From the NCBI RefSeq assembly GCF_028280385.1, contig NZ_JANQLX010000002.1, positions 1 to 64,000 of the forward strand: a stretch of DNA of 64,000 nt. Reading direction: 5' to 3'. Made by a program: the position numbers and the translations under genes. Shown one piece after another: positions 1 to 8,131 of the stretch (the stretch's first letter is position 1; each line of letters opens with the position of its first letter). The notes under the pieces are model-generated. The model was given only the letters and a program-made list of their open reading frames with translations. It ran no database searches and was not told the origin of the DNA. This DNA is from Allomuricauda sp. (GTDB lineage: Bacteria > Bacteroidota > Bacteroidia > Flavobacteriales > Flavobacteriaceae).

Positions 1-21
1 ATTTTTGCCTCCGCTTTAAAT

Positions 22-96
22 GGTGGTTGTAGCTCAGCTGGTTAGAGCGCTGGATTGTGGTTCCAGAGGTCGCCGGTTCGAACCCGGTCTTCCACC
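22..96 (+). tRNA. tRNA-His (anticodon GTG)
   Basis: The cloverleaf reads clearly: D-arm GCTC...GAGC, anticodon stem CTGGA/TCCAG with GTG in the loop, a 5-base variable loop and a T-arm with TTCGAAC. The extra 5' G at 22 (G-1) faces C96, as expected for tRNA-His. The acceptor stem 23-29/89-95 has two consecutive T-T mismatches (27/91 and 28/90). CCA is not fully encoded. The first seven bases of the window (ATTTTTG) fit the end of a TAnnTTTG promoter box cut by the window edge. Confidence 0.93.
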
Positions 97-104
97 CAAA
101 AATC

Positions 105-135
105 AAGCCTTTCTGAAAAAGAAAGGCTTTTTTTG
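105..135 (+). terminator. Rho-independent terminator of the tRNA
   Basis: AAGCCTTTCT pairs with AGAAAGGCTT across a short A-rich loop and is followed by a T run. It begins 9 bases after the tRNA. Confidence 0.85.
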
Positions 136-250
136 TGTTTCAAGTCTCGGAAGTAGTAATTAATACCACCGTTTTCAAGGTCTTTATCTTGAGTGGCTTC
201 CAACAGAAAAGGCTTCCCAAATGAAAGGTTTTGAGTTAAAATTGTGCCTA

Positions 251-1807
251 TTATTTGGAAGCTTTGTCCACAACAACTTTGTTGGCCCTATTGGCAACTT
301 CCCAAGCCGTGTAAAAAATCAAGCGGGTTCTGTTCTCCAAAAGGTCGTAGTTGATTTTATCCGGAGTATCCCCCGGGCGATGGTAATCCGCATGGGTTCC
401 ATTAAAATAAAAAATGATCGGAATATTGTTTTTGGCAAAATTGTAATGGTCACTCCGGTAGTAAAAACGATTGCGGTCGTTTTCATCATTGTACTTGTAA
501 TCAAATTCAATTTGGGTGTACTTTGCATTGATTTCCTCCGATAAGTTATGCAGTTCGGTACTTAATTTATCTGAGCCGATCAAGTATAGATAATTTCTAT
601 TCCCACTTCGCTTGGGGTCTGTTCTCCCAATCATGTCGATGTTTAAATTGGTCACGGTTTGGGCCAATGGAAAAATGGGATCCATATCCGTGTAATAACG
701 GGATCCCAAAAGGCCTTTTTCTTCTCCGGTTACGTGCAGGAATACCATGGATCGTTTAGGTCCCTTGCCCTCATCCAAAGCTTTCTTGAATGCTTCAGCG
801 ATCTCCAAAAGTGCCACGGTTCCCGAACCATCGTCGTCCGCACCATTGTTGATCTGCCCATCAGCGGTAATTCCAATATGGTCTAGATGGGAAGAGATGA
901 CTACATATTCCTCGGGTTTCTCAGAGCCTTTGATAAATGCGACCACATTCTCCGAATCCACTTCAAGGTTGGCACTTTTAATCTGCAGTTCAATGTCGGC
1001 AGCGAGGGTTTTAGGTTGGTCGTTCCCTTCAATATCAGGATACAGGGCAGTGGCCGAGGTCTTGTTCAGCATGAGGAGCGGATGGTCCGAAGATGCTTCC
1101 TTCAAAGCCATTTTTCCACTCTGGTTCCTTTTCCTAAAATCAAAATGCGATTTGTACCTTTTGTAATTGGAGTCATCATAAAAGAACACTCCTATGGCAC
1201 CTTTTTCAATGGCCAAGATTGACTTTTTACCAATACTCTCGCTCATGTTGTTCCAACTAGATTTTTCCTTGGAACCGGAGAGGGTATAGGTGCCATCCTC
1301 GTTTAAGGGTTCCCCGGCCTTGATCAACACAAATTTGTTGTTCACATCAATGTTGGTGTAATCTGAATATTCTCCTTCTTCAACACCATAACCCACGTAT
1401 ATAATTTCCTTATATCTACCTTCTGCAGCGGAAAATGTAAGTATATCCTGGCCCAATTCATAGTTTGTTCCGTTAAGGGAAACCGTTCCCTCTGGTACTT
1501 GCTCGATTTCCAGTGGTACTTTTTGAAAGTAGTCCCCATTGGATTTGGCAGCGGGAATATTCAGGGATTGATAATATGCCCTAAGATATTCAACCGCCTT
1601 TTTCTGACCGGGCTGCCCGGTTTCCCGCCCTTCAAAGTCGTCTGAGGCATAGGTGTACAGCATCTCCTTCAGTTCGTCTTGGGTAATGGTTTCTGCATAG
1701 GGAACAGGATCTACCACCTGGGTGCTGATTGTTGCGCTTTCCACAGTTTTTTGGGAGCTGTTGCAGGCCATTTGTAGCCCTAGCAATAAAAGAAGGATCA
1801 ATCTCAT
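251..1807 (-). CDS. Secreted M28 family metallopeptidase, lipoprotein
   Basis: 518 residues. The N-terminus is a lipoprotein signal with lipobox LQMAC (Cys15), so the mature protein should sit on a membrane facing the periplasm or outside. Residues about 100-290 fit the PA-type insert seen in many M28 enzymes. The catalytic domain follows with the di-zinc ligand set: SHLDHIG (H307, D309), NNGADDDGSGT (about D324), GEEKG (E362/E363), NIDMIGR (D391) and a late SDHYNF histidine. Members of this clan are aminopeptidases or glutamate carboxypeptidase-like; the substrate cannot be told from sequence. A -7 box lies just upstream (1833-1840), supporting the chosen start. It appears to be a single-gene unit. 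Confidence 0.9.
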   Translation of the reverse strand: MRLILLLLLGLQMACNSSQKTVESATISTQVVDPVPYAETITQDELKEMLYTYASDDFEGRETGQPGQKKAVEYLRAYYQSLNIPAAKSNGDYFQKVPLEIEQVPEGTVSLNGTNYELGQDILTFSAAEGRYKEIIYVGYGVEEGEYSDYTNIDVNNKFVLIKAGEPLNEDGTYTLSGSKEKSSWNNMSESIGKKSILAIEKGAIGVFFYDDSNYKRYKSHFDFRKRNQSGKMALKEASSDHPLLMLNKTSATALYPDIEGNDQPKTLAADIELQIKSANLEVDSENVVAFIKGSEKPEEYVVISSHLDHIGITADGQINNGADDDGSGTVALLEIAEAFKKALDEGKGPKRSMVFLHVTGEEKGLLGSRYYTDMDPIFPLAQTVTNLNIDMIGRTDPKRSGNRNYLYLIGSDKLSTELHNLSEEINAKYTQIEFDYKYNDENDRNRFYYRSDHYNFAKNNIPIIFYFNGTHADYHRPGDTPDKINYDLLENRTRLIFYTAWEVANRANKVVVDKASK

Positions 1808-1832
1808 TATAAATGTTTGTACAATAATTTGC

Positions 1833-1840
1833 CAAAAATA
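1833..1840 (-). promoter_or_regulatory. -7 promoter box (TATTTTTG) of the M28 peptidase
   Basis: On the minus strand this matches TAnnTTTG and ends 25 bases before the ATG at 1807. No convincing -33 TTG at the usual spacing was found. Confidence 0.5.
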
Positions 1841-1875
1841 GCAAACATAAATCTTCTTGCTGTGTTCTATGGGAA

Positions 1876-2718
1876 TTAGACCATGTCCCTTAAGTATTTG
1901 GTAGGGCTGGCACCTTTAATATCCTTGAAGGTTTTATTGAAGTTGGAAATGGAGTTGAACCCGGATGCATGGGCGGCCTCCACAACGGAGAGATCCTTGT
2001 CCCCATTGAGCAGTTGACATACATGTTCTATTCTAATCTCTGCCAAAAACCTAAAAAAAGTCTTGTTGGTGCGTTGTTTAAAAAAACGACAAAACGCATT
2101 TGGGGTCATATGGGCCAGTCTTGCAACGGAATCCAGGCTTACCTTTTGATCAAAATGTTGCATCACAAAATCGAAAACCGCCCTTAGGCGTTCCCCATGA
2201 TCATGGGAAAGTTCTTTGGCTTGAACCACATTGGATAAACGCTCTTTTTTGCATACACTGAACAATTTAAGCAGTTGCAACAATCCCAGGAAACGGGCAA
2301 AATGGGTTTGGGAAAACATGGAATGAATATGTTCGCCAGCCTCATCGGTCTGCTCGGTACATTTAAAACCAAACTGCGCATAGTTGAAAAAGTGCTGCAG
2401 TTCTTCCATTTCCCTAAGATTGAAAAAGGCACTCCCAAAGGCATCCTTATCAAAAAAGACGGAATGCATACCCACACCGACTTCGCTTTTTTCACTTTTG
2501 AACAGATGGGGGATATGACTGCCTATCACAAAACAATCCCCCTCCTTAAAGGAATGCACACTGTTCCCCACAATCAATTTGCCATTGCCCTTCAAAATAT
2601 GGCTTATCTGGATTTCCCCATGTTGGTGTAGCTTGTCATAGAATGCGGTTCCCTTGTCTTTTTGGACCACAATATTCTCCCCTAACTTTTTGGGTATCTT
2701 AAATGCGTAAACCTTCAT
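1876..2718 (-). CDS. AraC family regulator, probably of the divergent hydroxyproline operon
   Basis: 280 residues. The N-terminal half is a cupin-like sensor region (around HQHGEIQISHIL and GDCFVIGSHIPHLF). The C-terminal ~100 residues carry the two helix-turn-helix motifs of AraC proteins, including SLDSVARLAHMTPNAFCRFF and VVEAAHASGFNSISNFNKTF. It is transcribed divergently from the hydroxyproline catabolic genes across a 126-base gap, the usual layout for a pathway-specific activator. The effector is presumably hydroxyproline or an intermediate; this is inferred from position only. Its -7 box is at 2759-2766. Confidence 0.88.
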   Translation of the reverse strand: MKVYAFKIPKKLGENIVVQKDKGTAFYDKLHQHGEIQISHILKGNGKLIVGNSVHSFKEGDCFVIGSHIPHLFKSEKSEVGVGMHSVFFDKDAFGSAFFNLREMEELQHFFNYAQFGFKCTEQTDEAGEHIHSMFSQTHFARFLGLLQLLKLFSVCKKERLSNVVQAKELSHDHGERLRAVFDFVMQHFDQKVSLDSVARLAHMTPNAFCRFFKQRTNKTFFRFLAEIRIEHVCQLLNGDKDLSVVEAAHASGFNSISNFNKTFKDIKGASPTKYLRDMV

Positions 2719-2725
2719 TTGCTCA

Positions 2726-2792
2726 AAAATTAGCTATAAAAAAGATAATACTTCAAATCAAAGATAATATATCGCAATATTTAGCTAATTTT
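2726..2792. promoter_or_regulatory. Divergent control region with paired repeats (candidate AraC operator)
   Basis: A perfect 11-base inverted repeat, AAAATTAGCTA (2726-2736) and TAGCTAATTTT (2782-2792), brackets a 10-base direct repeat AAAGATAATA at 2741-2750 and 2760-2769 (19-base period, near the spacing of AraC half-sites). The region overlaps the regulator's own -7 box and lies just upstream of the hydroxyproline promoter. Operator function is inferred. Confidence 0.45.
2759..2766 (-). promoter_or_regulatory. -7 promoter box (TATCTTTG) of the AraC regulator
   Basis: Minus-strand match to TAnnTTTG, about 40 bases upstream of the regulator ATG at 2718. It overlaps the second AAAGATAATA repeat, which would allow autoregulation. 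Confidence 0.5.
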
Positions 2793-2800
2793 CAGGAATT

Positions 2801-2827
2801 TTGAGGAAGGAACTCCCTTTACTTTTG
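2801..2827 (+). promoter_or_regulatory. Promoter of the hydroxyproline operon (TTG, 16 bases, TACTTTTG)
   Basis: TTG at 2801-2803 and TACTTTTG at 2820-2827 match the Bacteroidota -33/-7 pattern with a slightly short spacer. The box ends 17 bases before the ATG at 2845. It also covers the GTG at 2827, ruling that codon out as the natural start. Confidence 0.6.
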
Positions 2828-2844
2828 TGAAAAATTTAATAACA

Positions 2845-3753
2845 ATGGCAAACGTAAGTTGGAAAGGGGTCATGCCCGCGGTCACTACAAAATTCACCCA
2901 AGACGATGGATTGGATTTGGAGATGTTCTCCGTAAATATAAACGCACAATTGGAAGCTGGGGTCCATGGGATCATTCTCGGGGGAACCCTTGGGGAGGCC
3001 AGTACCTTGGAGGATGGGGAAAAGGAGTTGCTGGTAAGACATACCGTTGACCTGGTAAACGGAAAAGTGCCAGTAATCATGAACATTGCGGAGCAGACCA
3101 CTAAAAATGCCATTAAAGCTGCCGCCATGGCGCAAGAGAACGGGGCCGAGGGATTGATGATCTTACCACCAATGCGGTATAAGTCCACGGACCATGAAAC
3201 CGTGGCCTATTTTAAAGCTGTTGCCGAAAGCACCTCTTTGCCCATGATGATCTATAACAATCCGGTGGATTACAAAATTGAAGTAACCTTGGATATGTTC
3301 GAAGAATTACTGAAGCATGATAACATTCAAGCGGTCAAAGATTCCACTAGGGACATTACCAATGTCATCCGAATGCGGAATCGTTTTGGGGACAGATTAA
3401 GCATCTTGGGCGGGGTGGATACCCTGGCCATGGAAAGTTTGGTAATGGGTTCCGATGGTTGGGTAGCCGGTTTGGTATGCGCATTTCCAAAAGAAACGGT
3501 GGCCATCTATGAACTGGTGAAAGCTGGGCGTATTGCAGAGGCCGCGGAAATTTACCGATGGTTTATGCCCTTGTTGGAATTGGATATCAGCCCGCAATTA
3601 GTGCAAAATATTAAATTGGCTGAAGTGGCTACGGGAATTGGTACGGAGCATGTAAGACTACCTAGATTACCTTTGCAGGGGGAAGAAAGGAAACGTGTAA
3701 TTTCCATCATCGAGGAAGGCGTTAAAACTAGACCCACTATTCCCAGTTATTAA
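2845..3753 (+). CDS. Dihydrodipicolinate synthase family enzyme, probable pyrroline-4-hydroxy-2-carboxylate deaminase
   Basis: 302 residues from ATG 2845; an in-frame GTG at 2827 lies inside the promoter box. It is a TIM-barrel class I lyase of the DapA/NAL family: GGTLGE (46-51), the catalytic tyrosine in MIYNNP (Y137) and the Schiff-base lysine in AVKDSTRD (K165). Next to a hydroxyproline epimerase and an FAD D-amino-acid dehydrogenase, the likely reaction is conversion of pyrroline-4-hydroxy-2-carboxylate to 2-oxoglutarate semialdehyde with loss of ammonia. Lysine synthesis (true DapA) is less likely from context. It overlaps the next gene by one base (TAATG), so the two are co-translated. 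Confidence 0.85.
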   Translation: MANVSWKGVMPAVTTKFTQDDGLDLEMFSVNINAQLEAGVHGIILGGTLGEASTLEDGEKELLVRHTVDLVNGKVPVIMNIAEQTTKNAIKAAAMAQENGAEGLMILPPMRYKSTDHETVAYFKAVAESTSLPMMIYNNPVDYKIEVTLDMFEELLKHDNIQAVKDSTRDITNVIRMRNRFGDRLSILGGVDTLAMESLVMGSDGWVAGLVCAFPKETVAIYELVKAGRIAEAAEIYRWFMPLLELDISPQLVQNIKLAEVATGIGTEHVRLPRLPLQGEERKRVISIIEEGVKTRPTIPSY

Positions 3754-4763
3754 TGGCGGTACATACCTTTAAATGCATTGATGCCCACACTTGTGGAAAC
3801 CCGGTTCGCTTGGTGGTGGAAGGAGGACCTGAACTCTATGGAAAAACCATGGAGGAAAAACGTCAGCATTTTTTAAAGGAATACGATTGGATCAGGACCG
3901 GACTTATGTTTGAGCCCCGTGGGCACGATATGATGAGCGGTAGTATCCTGTATCCGCCACATGACCCAAACAATGATATGGCCGTTCTGTTTATAGAGAC
4001 CAGTGGCTGTTTGCCCATGTGTGGCCATGGTACTATAGGGACAATGACCATTGCACTGGAAGAGGGGTTGATAAAACCAAAGGAAGAAGGCAAGGTAAAG
4101 TTGGAGACCCCTGCAGGTTTGGTGGAAATCAACTATGCCAAGTCCAATGGAAAAGTGGAATGGGTGCAGCTCACCAATGTTAAGAGTTACTTGGCAGGAG
4201 AGCATCTTATTGTGGAATCGTCCTTTTTGGGTGAACTTCAGTTTGACGTGGCCTTTGGGGGTAATTTTTACGCCATTGTAGATCCACAACCAAATTTTTC
4301 CGGGATACAGGATTTTAAGGCGGGGGAGCTGATTCAATTTTCCCAGGAACTCAGAAATAGAATCAACAAAAAATACCCCACTGCATTTATCCATCCAGAA
4401 AACCCTGCGATCAACATGGTTTCCCATATGTTGTGGACGGGAGAGCCCCTTAATGGCTCCTCATCCGGAAGGAACGCTGTTTTTTATGGGGATAAGGCCA
4501 TTGACCGCTCGCCTTGTGGTACGGGCACTTCGGCCCGGATGGCACAGCTTTTTGCCCAGGGCAAACTAAATATTGGGGAAGAATATATACATGAAAGTTA
4601 TATAGGTTCTACATTTGTGGGGAAAGTGGAAAGGGAAACCATCCTTGACCATAAGAAAGCAATTGTTCCAAGTATCAAGGGTTGGGCAAAAGTATACGGT
4701 AGGAATACCATCACCATAGATACGGAGGACGACCCCTATGCCCATGGGTTCCAAGTAATTTAA
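3753..4763 (+). CDS. 4-hydroxyproline 2-epimerase (proline racemase family)
   Basis: 336 residues. Both active-site cysteines of the family are present: MCGHG (C90) and DRSPCGTGTS (C255). The second cysteine argues against trans-3-hydroxyproline dehydratase, which has threonine there. It should interconvert trans-4-hydroxy-L-proline and cis-4-hydroxy-D-proline, the first step of the pathway whose next steps are encoded on either side. The start overlaps the upstream stop by one base and the stop is one base from the next ATG. Confidence 0.9.
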   Translation: MAVHTFKCIDAHTCGNPVRLVVEGGPELYGKTMEEKRQHFLKEYDWIRTGLMFEPRGHDMMSGSILYPPHDPNNDMAVLFIETSGCLPMCGHGTIGTMTIALEEGLIKPKEEGKVKLETPAGLVEINYAKSNGKVEWVQLTNVKSYLAGEHLIVESSFLGELQFDVAFGGNFYAIVDPQPNFSGIQDFKAGELIQFSQELRNRINKKYPTAFIHPENPAINMVSHMLWTGEPLNGSSSGRNAVFYGDKAIDRSPCGTGTSARMAQLFAQGKLNIGEEYIHESYIGSTFVGKVERETILDHKKAIVPSIKGWAKVYGRNTITIDTEDDPYAHGFQVI

Positions 4764-4764
4764 A

Positions 4765-6021
4765 ATGGGAAAGAACAAGAGTGTCATTGTGGTTGGAGGA
4801 GGCATCATTGGCCTATCTTCAGCCTATTTTCTGCAAAAGGAAGGCCATCAGGTTACGGTACTGGACAAGTCCAATATGGATTCTGGGGCGTCTTACGTCA
4901 ATGCCGGTTATATCACCCCAAGCCATATTATGCCATTGGCATCCCCGGGAATGATATCCAAAGGCATAAAGTATATGTTCAACTCTTCCAGCCCATTTTA
5001 CATGAAACCTCGCTTGGATTTTGACTTTATCAAATGGGCCTGGTACTTAAAAAAATCCTCCACAGCCGAAAAGGTGGCCAAGGCCATGCCAGTGATCATG
5101 GATATTAATCTGTTGAGCAGGGAACTCTACGAGCACATATGGAATTCGGGCGACCTGGGAGATTTCCATTTAGAGAAAAAAGGCTTGTTGATGATGTACC
5201 AGACCAAAAAAGAAAGGGACCATGAACATGAGGTCTCAGAACAGGCAAGAGACCTTGGGCTAACGGTAAACCACTTGGATTTGGATGGTTTAAAATTGAT
5301 GGAGCCGAACGTGGAACTGAACGCCAAAGGGGCGTTCCACTACGAGTCGGACAGGCATACCACCCCAGACCAGATCATGGAGCGAATGGTGGACCATCTT
5401 CAAAAGAATGGGGTACAAATAAAGAAAAATGAAGAAGTCCTAGATGTCTTGGTAAACGGAGATCGAATTACCGGGGTGAAGACAAACAAAGATACCTATC
5501 AATCAGATGATGTTGTTTTCGCTGCAGGATCCTGGACGTCCAAACTGTCCAAAAAATTGGGAATCAAGTTGGCCCTGCAAGCAGGAAAGGGGTACAGGAT
5601 CAACGTAGCCACACCCACACATATTTCCATGCCGGCTATTTTAATGGAGGCAAAAATGGCTGTCACCCCCATGGATGGATTTACCCGTTTTGCAGGTACC
5701 ATGGAATTTTCGGGAATCAATAAAAAGATCAGAAAGGAAAGGGTGGAGGCTATCGCTAGGGGGGCTGCCAACTATTACAAGGGATTGCAAATTCCGGAAG
5801 AGGACAAGCAAAATGCCCAATGTGGACTTAGACCGGTTACGCCTGATGGACTACCCTATATTGGAGTTTCCCAAAAATATAAAAACCTATTGTTGGCCAC
5901 GGGCCATGCCATGATGGGATGGAGTTTGGGCCCTGCCACAGGAAAATTAATCACAGAATTGATTTCAGGCGACCAACCTTCCATGGATATTTCAGCTTTT
6001 ACGCCCGAACGAAAGTTTTAA
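4765..6021 (+). CDS. FAD-dependent D-hydroxyproline dehydrogenase (DadA-like)
   Basis: 418 residues. The N-terminus is a dinucleotide-binding fold, VVVGGGIIGLSSAYFL, with an acidic residue at the end of the second strand (VLDKS). The C-terminal part has the GLRPVTPDGLPYIG segment of DAO-type oxidoreductases. In this operon it should oxidise cis-4-hydroxy-D-proline to the pyrroline that the first gene deaminates. A membrane partner for electrons is not encoded nearby. It starts one base after the epimerase stop. The semialdehyde dehydrogenase needed to finish the pathway is not in the window. Confidence 0.87.
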   Translation: MGKNKSVIVVGGGIIGLSSAYFLQKEGHQVTVLDKSNMDSGASYVNAGYITPSHIMPLASPGMISKGIKYMFNSSSPFYMKPRLDFDFIKWAWYLKKSSTAEKVAKAMPVIMDINLLSRELYEHIWNSGDLGDFHLEKKGLLMMYQTKKERDHEHEVSEQARDLGLTVNHLDLDGLKLMEPNVELNAKGAFHYESDRHTTPDQIMERMVDHLQKNGVQIKKNEEVLDVLVNGDRITGVKTNKDTYQSDDVVFAAGSWTSKLSKKLGIKLALQAGKGYRINVATPTHISMPAILMEAKMAVTPMDGFTRFAGTMEFSGINKKIRKERVEAIARGAANYYKGLQIPEEDKQNAQCGLRPVTPDGLPYIGVSQKYKNLLLATGHAMMGWSLGPATGKLITELISGDQPSMDISAFTPERKF

Positions 6022-6099
6022 TGCAAGATTTGTTCAGTTTTTAGACGACTGGCATTCTTTTTGTTTCATTTTTGATTCATTTCGGACTAATTTTACCAT

Positions 6100-7026
6100 A
6101 TGATCAAAAAGTACGTGCTATATCTTATCGGTTTTGCCATAAGCGTTGGAATCCACGCCCAAGACCTACAGGTCCTCAAGGCCAAGGATTTTGATTTAAA
6201 TGGTAAGGTAAAGTCCTGCTTGGTCATCACCGATTATGGAAAAGAACTCTTCGAATTTGATGAAGAGGGATTTTTGGTGCGAACCATTACCCAATACAAT
6301 GAAACTGACCAAGACATCACCTACTACAAGTACGAAGAAGGGGAGTTGGTTGAAAAACGCATGGAGAGTTACAAGAACAAAGTGTTGGATACTTCAACAT
6401 CCATGGTGAATTTTTATTCCAGGGATAGCCTTCAACCAAGTAGACTTCATGAAAAAATTATTTCCTATGACAAAGAATTCCTGGAACAACAGGAATATCA
6501 GTTTGACGAAGAAAACCGCTTGGTGAAAATAATTACCTCAAATGCCGAAGGAGTGGATGAAAGTACTGTGGAATACGAACCCTATAAAGGAGAGTTGACC
6601 ACTAGTTATTTCCATAACGGGATTTTGGAAAAATCAGTAAGGACATCCGAGAAAAAAGTGTCTGGAACAACCCATAAAATTGTACTGACCAAAGAATATA
6701 TTGACGGCGAACCAAATACGGCCAAGGAAGAAATTTTCAATGCGGAAGATAAACTCCTTTCCGAAGAACATTTTGTATATAATCCGACCCAAAAGAAATT
6801 CGAATCTGAAAGAAAGCGATTATGTAGCTACGATCCAACGGGAATTTTGCAGAAGGTGACCACGCTGACCAACAATGCAAAATATGAGAAGGAGTACATT
6901 TATCAGTTTGACAGCAATAATGAAAAAAACTGGATCAAGCAGATCATAACCCCAGACAACACTTATTCTACCAGAAGAATATCCTACTACGCAACAGAAG
7001 ATAATAGCGAAGAACAGCCCAATTGA
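6100..7026 (+). CDS. Exported protein of unknown function with YD-like repeats
   Basis: 308 residues with a clear signal peptide (MIKKYVLYLIGFAISVGIHAQ). The body is rich in short beta-type units such as FDEEGFLVRTI and FDEENRLVKII, reminiscent of YD/RHS repeats, but too diverged for a firm assignment. It lies 78 bases after the hydroxyproline genes on the same strand but has no visible link to them. Its stop codon directly abuts the stop of the convergent VOC gene. I do not recognise a function. Confidence 0.75.
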   Translation: MIKKYVLYLIGFAISVGIHAQDLQVLKAKDFDLNGKVKSCLVITDYGKELFEFDEEGFLVRTITQYNETDQDITYYKYEEGELVEKRMESYKNKVLDTSTSMVNFYSRDSLQPSRLHEKIISYDKEFLEQQEYQFDEENRLVKIITSNAEGVDESTVEYEPYKGELTTSYFHNGILEKSVRTSEKKVSGTTHKIVLTKEYIDGEPNTAKEEIFNAEDKLLSEEHFVYNPTQKKFESERKRLCSYDPTGILQKVTTLTNNAKYEKEYIYQFDSNNEKNWIKQIITPDNTYSTRRISYYATEDNSEEQPN

Positions 7027-7422
7027 CTATTTAAGCTGCAGTAAATCCCAGAGGTTCCCGTATAAATCCTCAAAAACCACAACGGTGCCATACACCTCCT
7101 CACGGGGTTCTTCCTTGAACACAATTCCGTTGTCTTTCATGATGCGATAATCTGTCCAAAAATCCGAGGTGTGCAAAAACAGGAATACCCTGCCTCCGGT
7201 CTGGTTACCTATGGCTGCCTTTTGTTTTGGCCCAGCTGCTTTTCCCAGAACCAAGCTACATTGGGAATCCTTGGGTGATACCACAACCCATCTTTTGCCC
7301 TGGCCAAGGTCCACATCCTGCAAGAGCAGGAAGCCCAGTTTTTGGGTATAAAATGCAATGGCCTCGTCGTAATCTTCAACAACCAAGCTGATATGTGCCA
7401 AATGTCTCTTGGAACGTATCAT
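7027..7422 (-). CDS. VOC (glyoxalase/bleomycin resistance fold) family protein
   Basis: 131 residues. One VOC module with the paired beta-alpha-beta-beta-beta pattern: AHISLVVEDYDEAIAFYTQKLGF at the start and VYGTVVVFEDLYGNLWDLLQ at the end, including metal-type His and Glu positions. The substrate cannot be predicted. It follows the serine hydrolase by 3 bases and is probably co-transcribed with it. Confidence 0.85.
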   Translation of the reverse strand: MIRSKRHLAHISLVVEDYDEAIAFYTQKLGFLLLQDVDLGQGKRWVVVSPKDSQCSLVLGKAAGPKQKAAIGNQTGGRVFLFLHTSDFWTDYRIMKDNGIVFKEEPREEVYGTVVVFEDLYGNLWDLLQLK

Positions 7423-7425
7423 AGT

Positions 7426-8070
7426 TTATATCAATGAAGTCAATAATTCAGGTTTCATTTCATGCCCGCCTTCAAAATGGATGATCTTCGCATGGCCCAA
7501 AAACAGTTTTTCAATTTTCTGCCCCTCCACTTGTAGGCGTTCTGGGGTAAGATAATGGTCTTTGTTGCCATAGACAATGCTGACCTTGGTTTGTTGCCAA
7601 TCCACGAATCCAAAATCCGAAGGTTTAAGTTCATTGGGGATGCCTCCTGCATAAAGGACCAAGGAGTCACAATGTATCTTCCTGCGCGCCATCCATCGTG
7701 CTGCAATGGAAACCCCTTGCGAAAACCCAAAAAGTATCAAATTAGGATGGGAAGGAATTTGTTCCGCCTTAAATACCGCATCAGCATACTCCAAAATATT
7801 ATCCGTTTCCAAAGCCGTATTTTCCTTGGTCAACCAGCTTGCCCCCACATACTTAAATTCGTCCTTTAAGTAATATTTGGATGGGGCCTGCGGGGCCACG
7901 ATATAATTTTCCTTTGGGTCAAGTTTTGAAAAATATTGGATAAAAAACCGACTTAAATATCCCATACCATGAAAAACGATCCAAACATTTTTGGTGTCTG
8001 GGGTTAGGGAGTTTAATGTTTCATAAGTGTTTGTGGCACTATAGGTCACCCTTTTTTGCATAGGTTCCAT
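7426..8070 (-). CDS. Alpha/beta hydrolase, carboxylesterase-like
   Basis: 214 residues from the ATG at 8070 (another ATG at 8061 is possible). Longer upstream reading is unlikely because it would run through the divergent thioesterase gene. Catalytic elements: oxyanion strand IVFHGMG, nucleophile elbow GFSQG, acid in YGNKDHYL and histidine in FEGGHEMK. This is the small phospholipase/carboxylesterase type. Its place beside menaquinone genes raises the idea of a MenH-like role, but the sequence shows no specific support. Confidence 0.83.
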   Translation of the reverse strand: MEPMQKRVTYSATNTYETLNSLTPDTKNVWIVFHGMGYLSRFFIQYFSKLDPKENYIVAPQAPSKYYLKDEFKYVGASWLTKENTALETDNILEYADAVFKAEQIPSHPNLILFGFSQGVSIAARWMARRKIHCDSLVLYAGGIPNELKPSDFGFVDWQQTKVSIVYGNKDHYLTPERLQVEGQKIEKLFLGHAKIIHFEGGHEMKPELLTSLI

Positions 8071-8091
8071 AAACTGTACTTCTAAAGCTGG

Positions 8092-8120
8092 TAAAGCTAT
8101 ACCTTTGCGTAATTTTACAA
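8092..8120 (-). promoter_or_regulatory. Candidate promoter of the hydrolase/VOC unit
   Basis: On the minus strand TTG (8118-8120), 18 bases, then TAGCTTTA (8092-8099), one base from the TAnnTTTG consensus. It overlaps the opposing menI promoter, so the two may interfere. Confidence 0.4.
8100..8107 (+). promoter_or_regulatory. -7 promoter box (TACCTTTG) of menI-menF
   Basis: Exact TAnnTTTG match 24 bases before the menI ATG at 8132. It covers the TTG at 8105, which is therefore not the start. Confidence 0.55.
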
Positions 8121-8131
8121 AAATTAAAGGC

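Noticed and set aside
2827..2845. GTG at 2827 as start of the deaminase
   Set aside because: It lies in the -7 box of the predicted promoter; ATG 2845 gives the normal family N-terminus.
3873..4427. 184-codon minus-strand frame over the epimerase gene
   Set aside because: Antisense to a gene with all catalytic residues; no start context, domain or promoter.
7426..8070. Naming this hydrolase menH
   Set aside because: It has a generic carboxylesterase triad and no MenH-specific feature; location alone is not enough.
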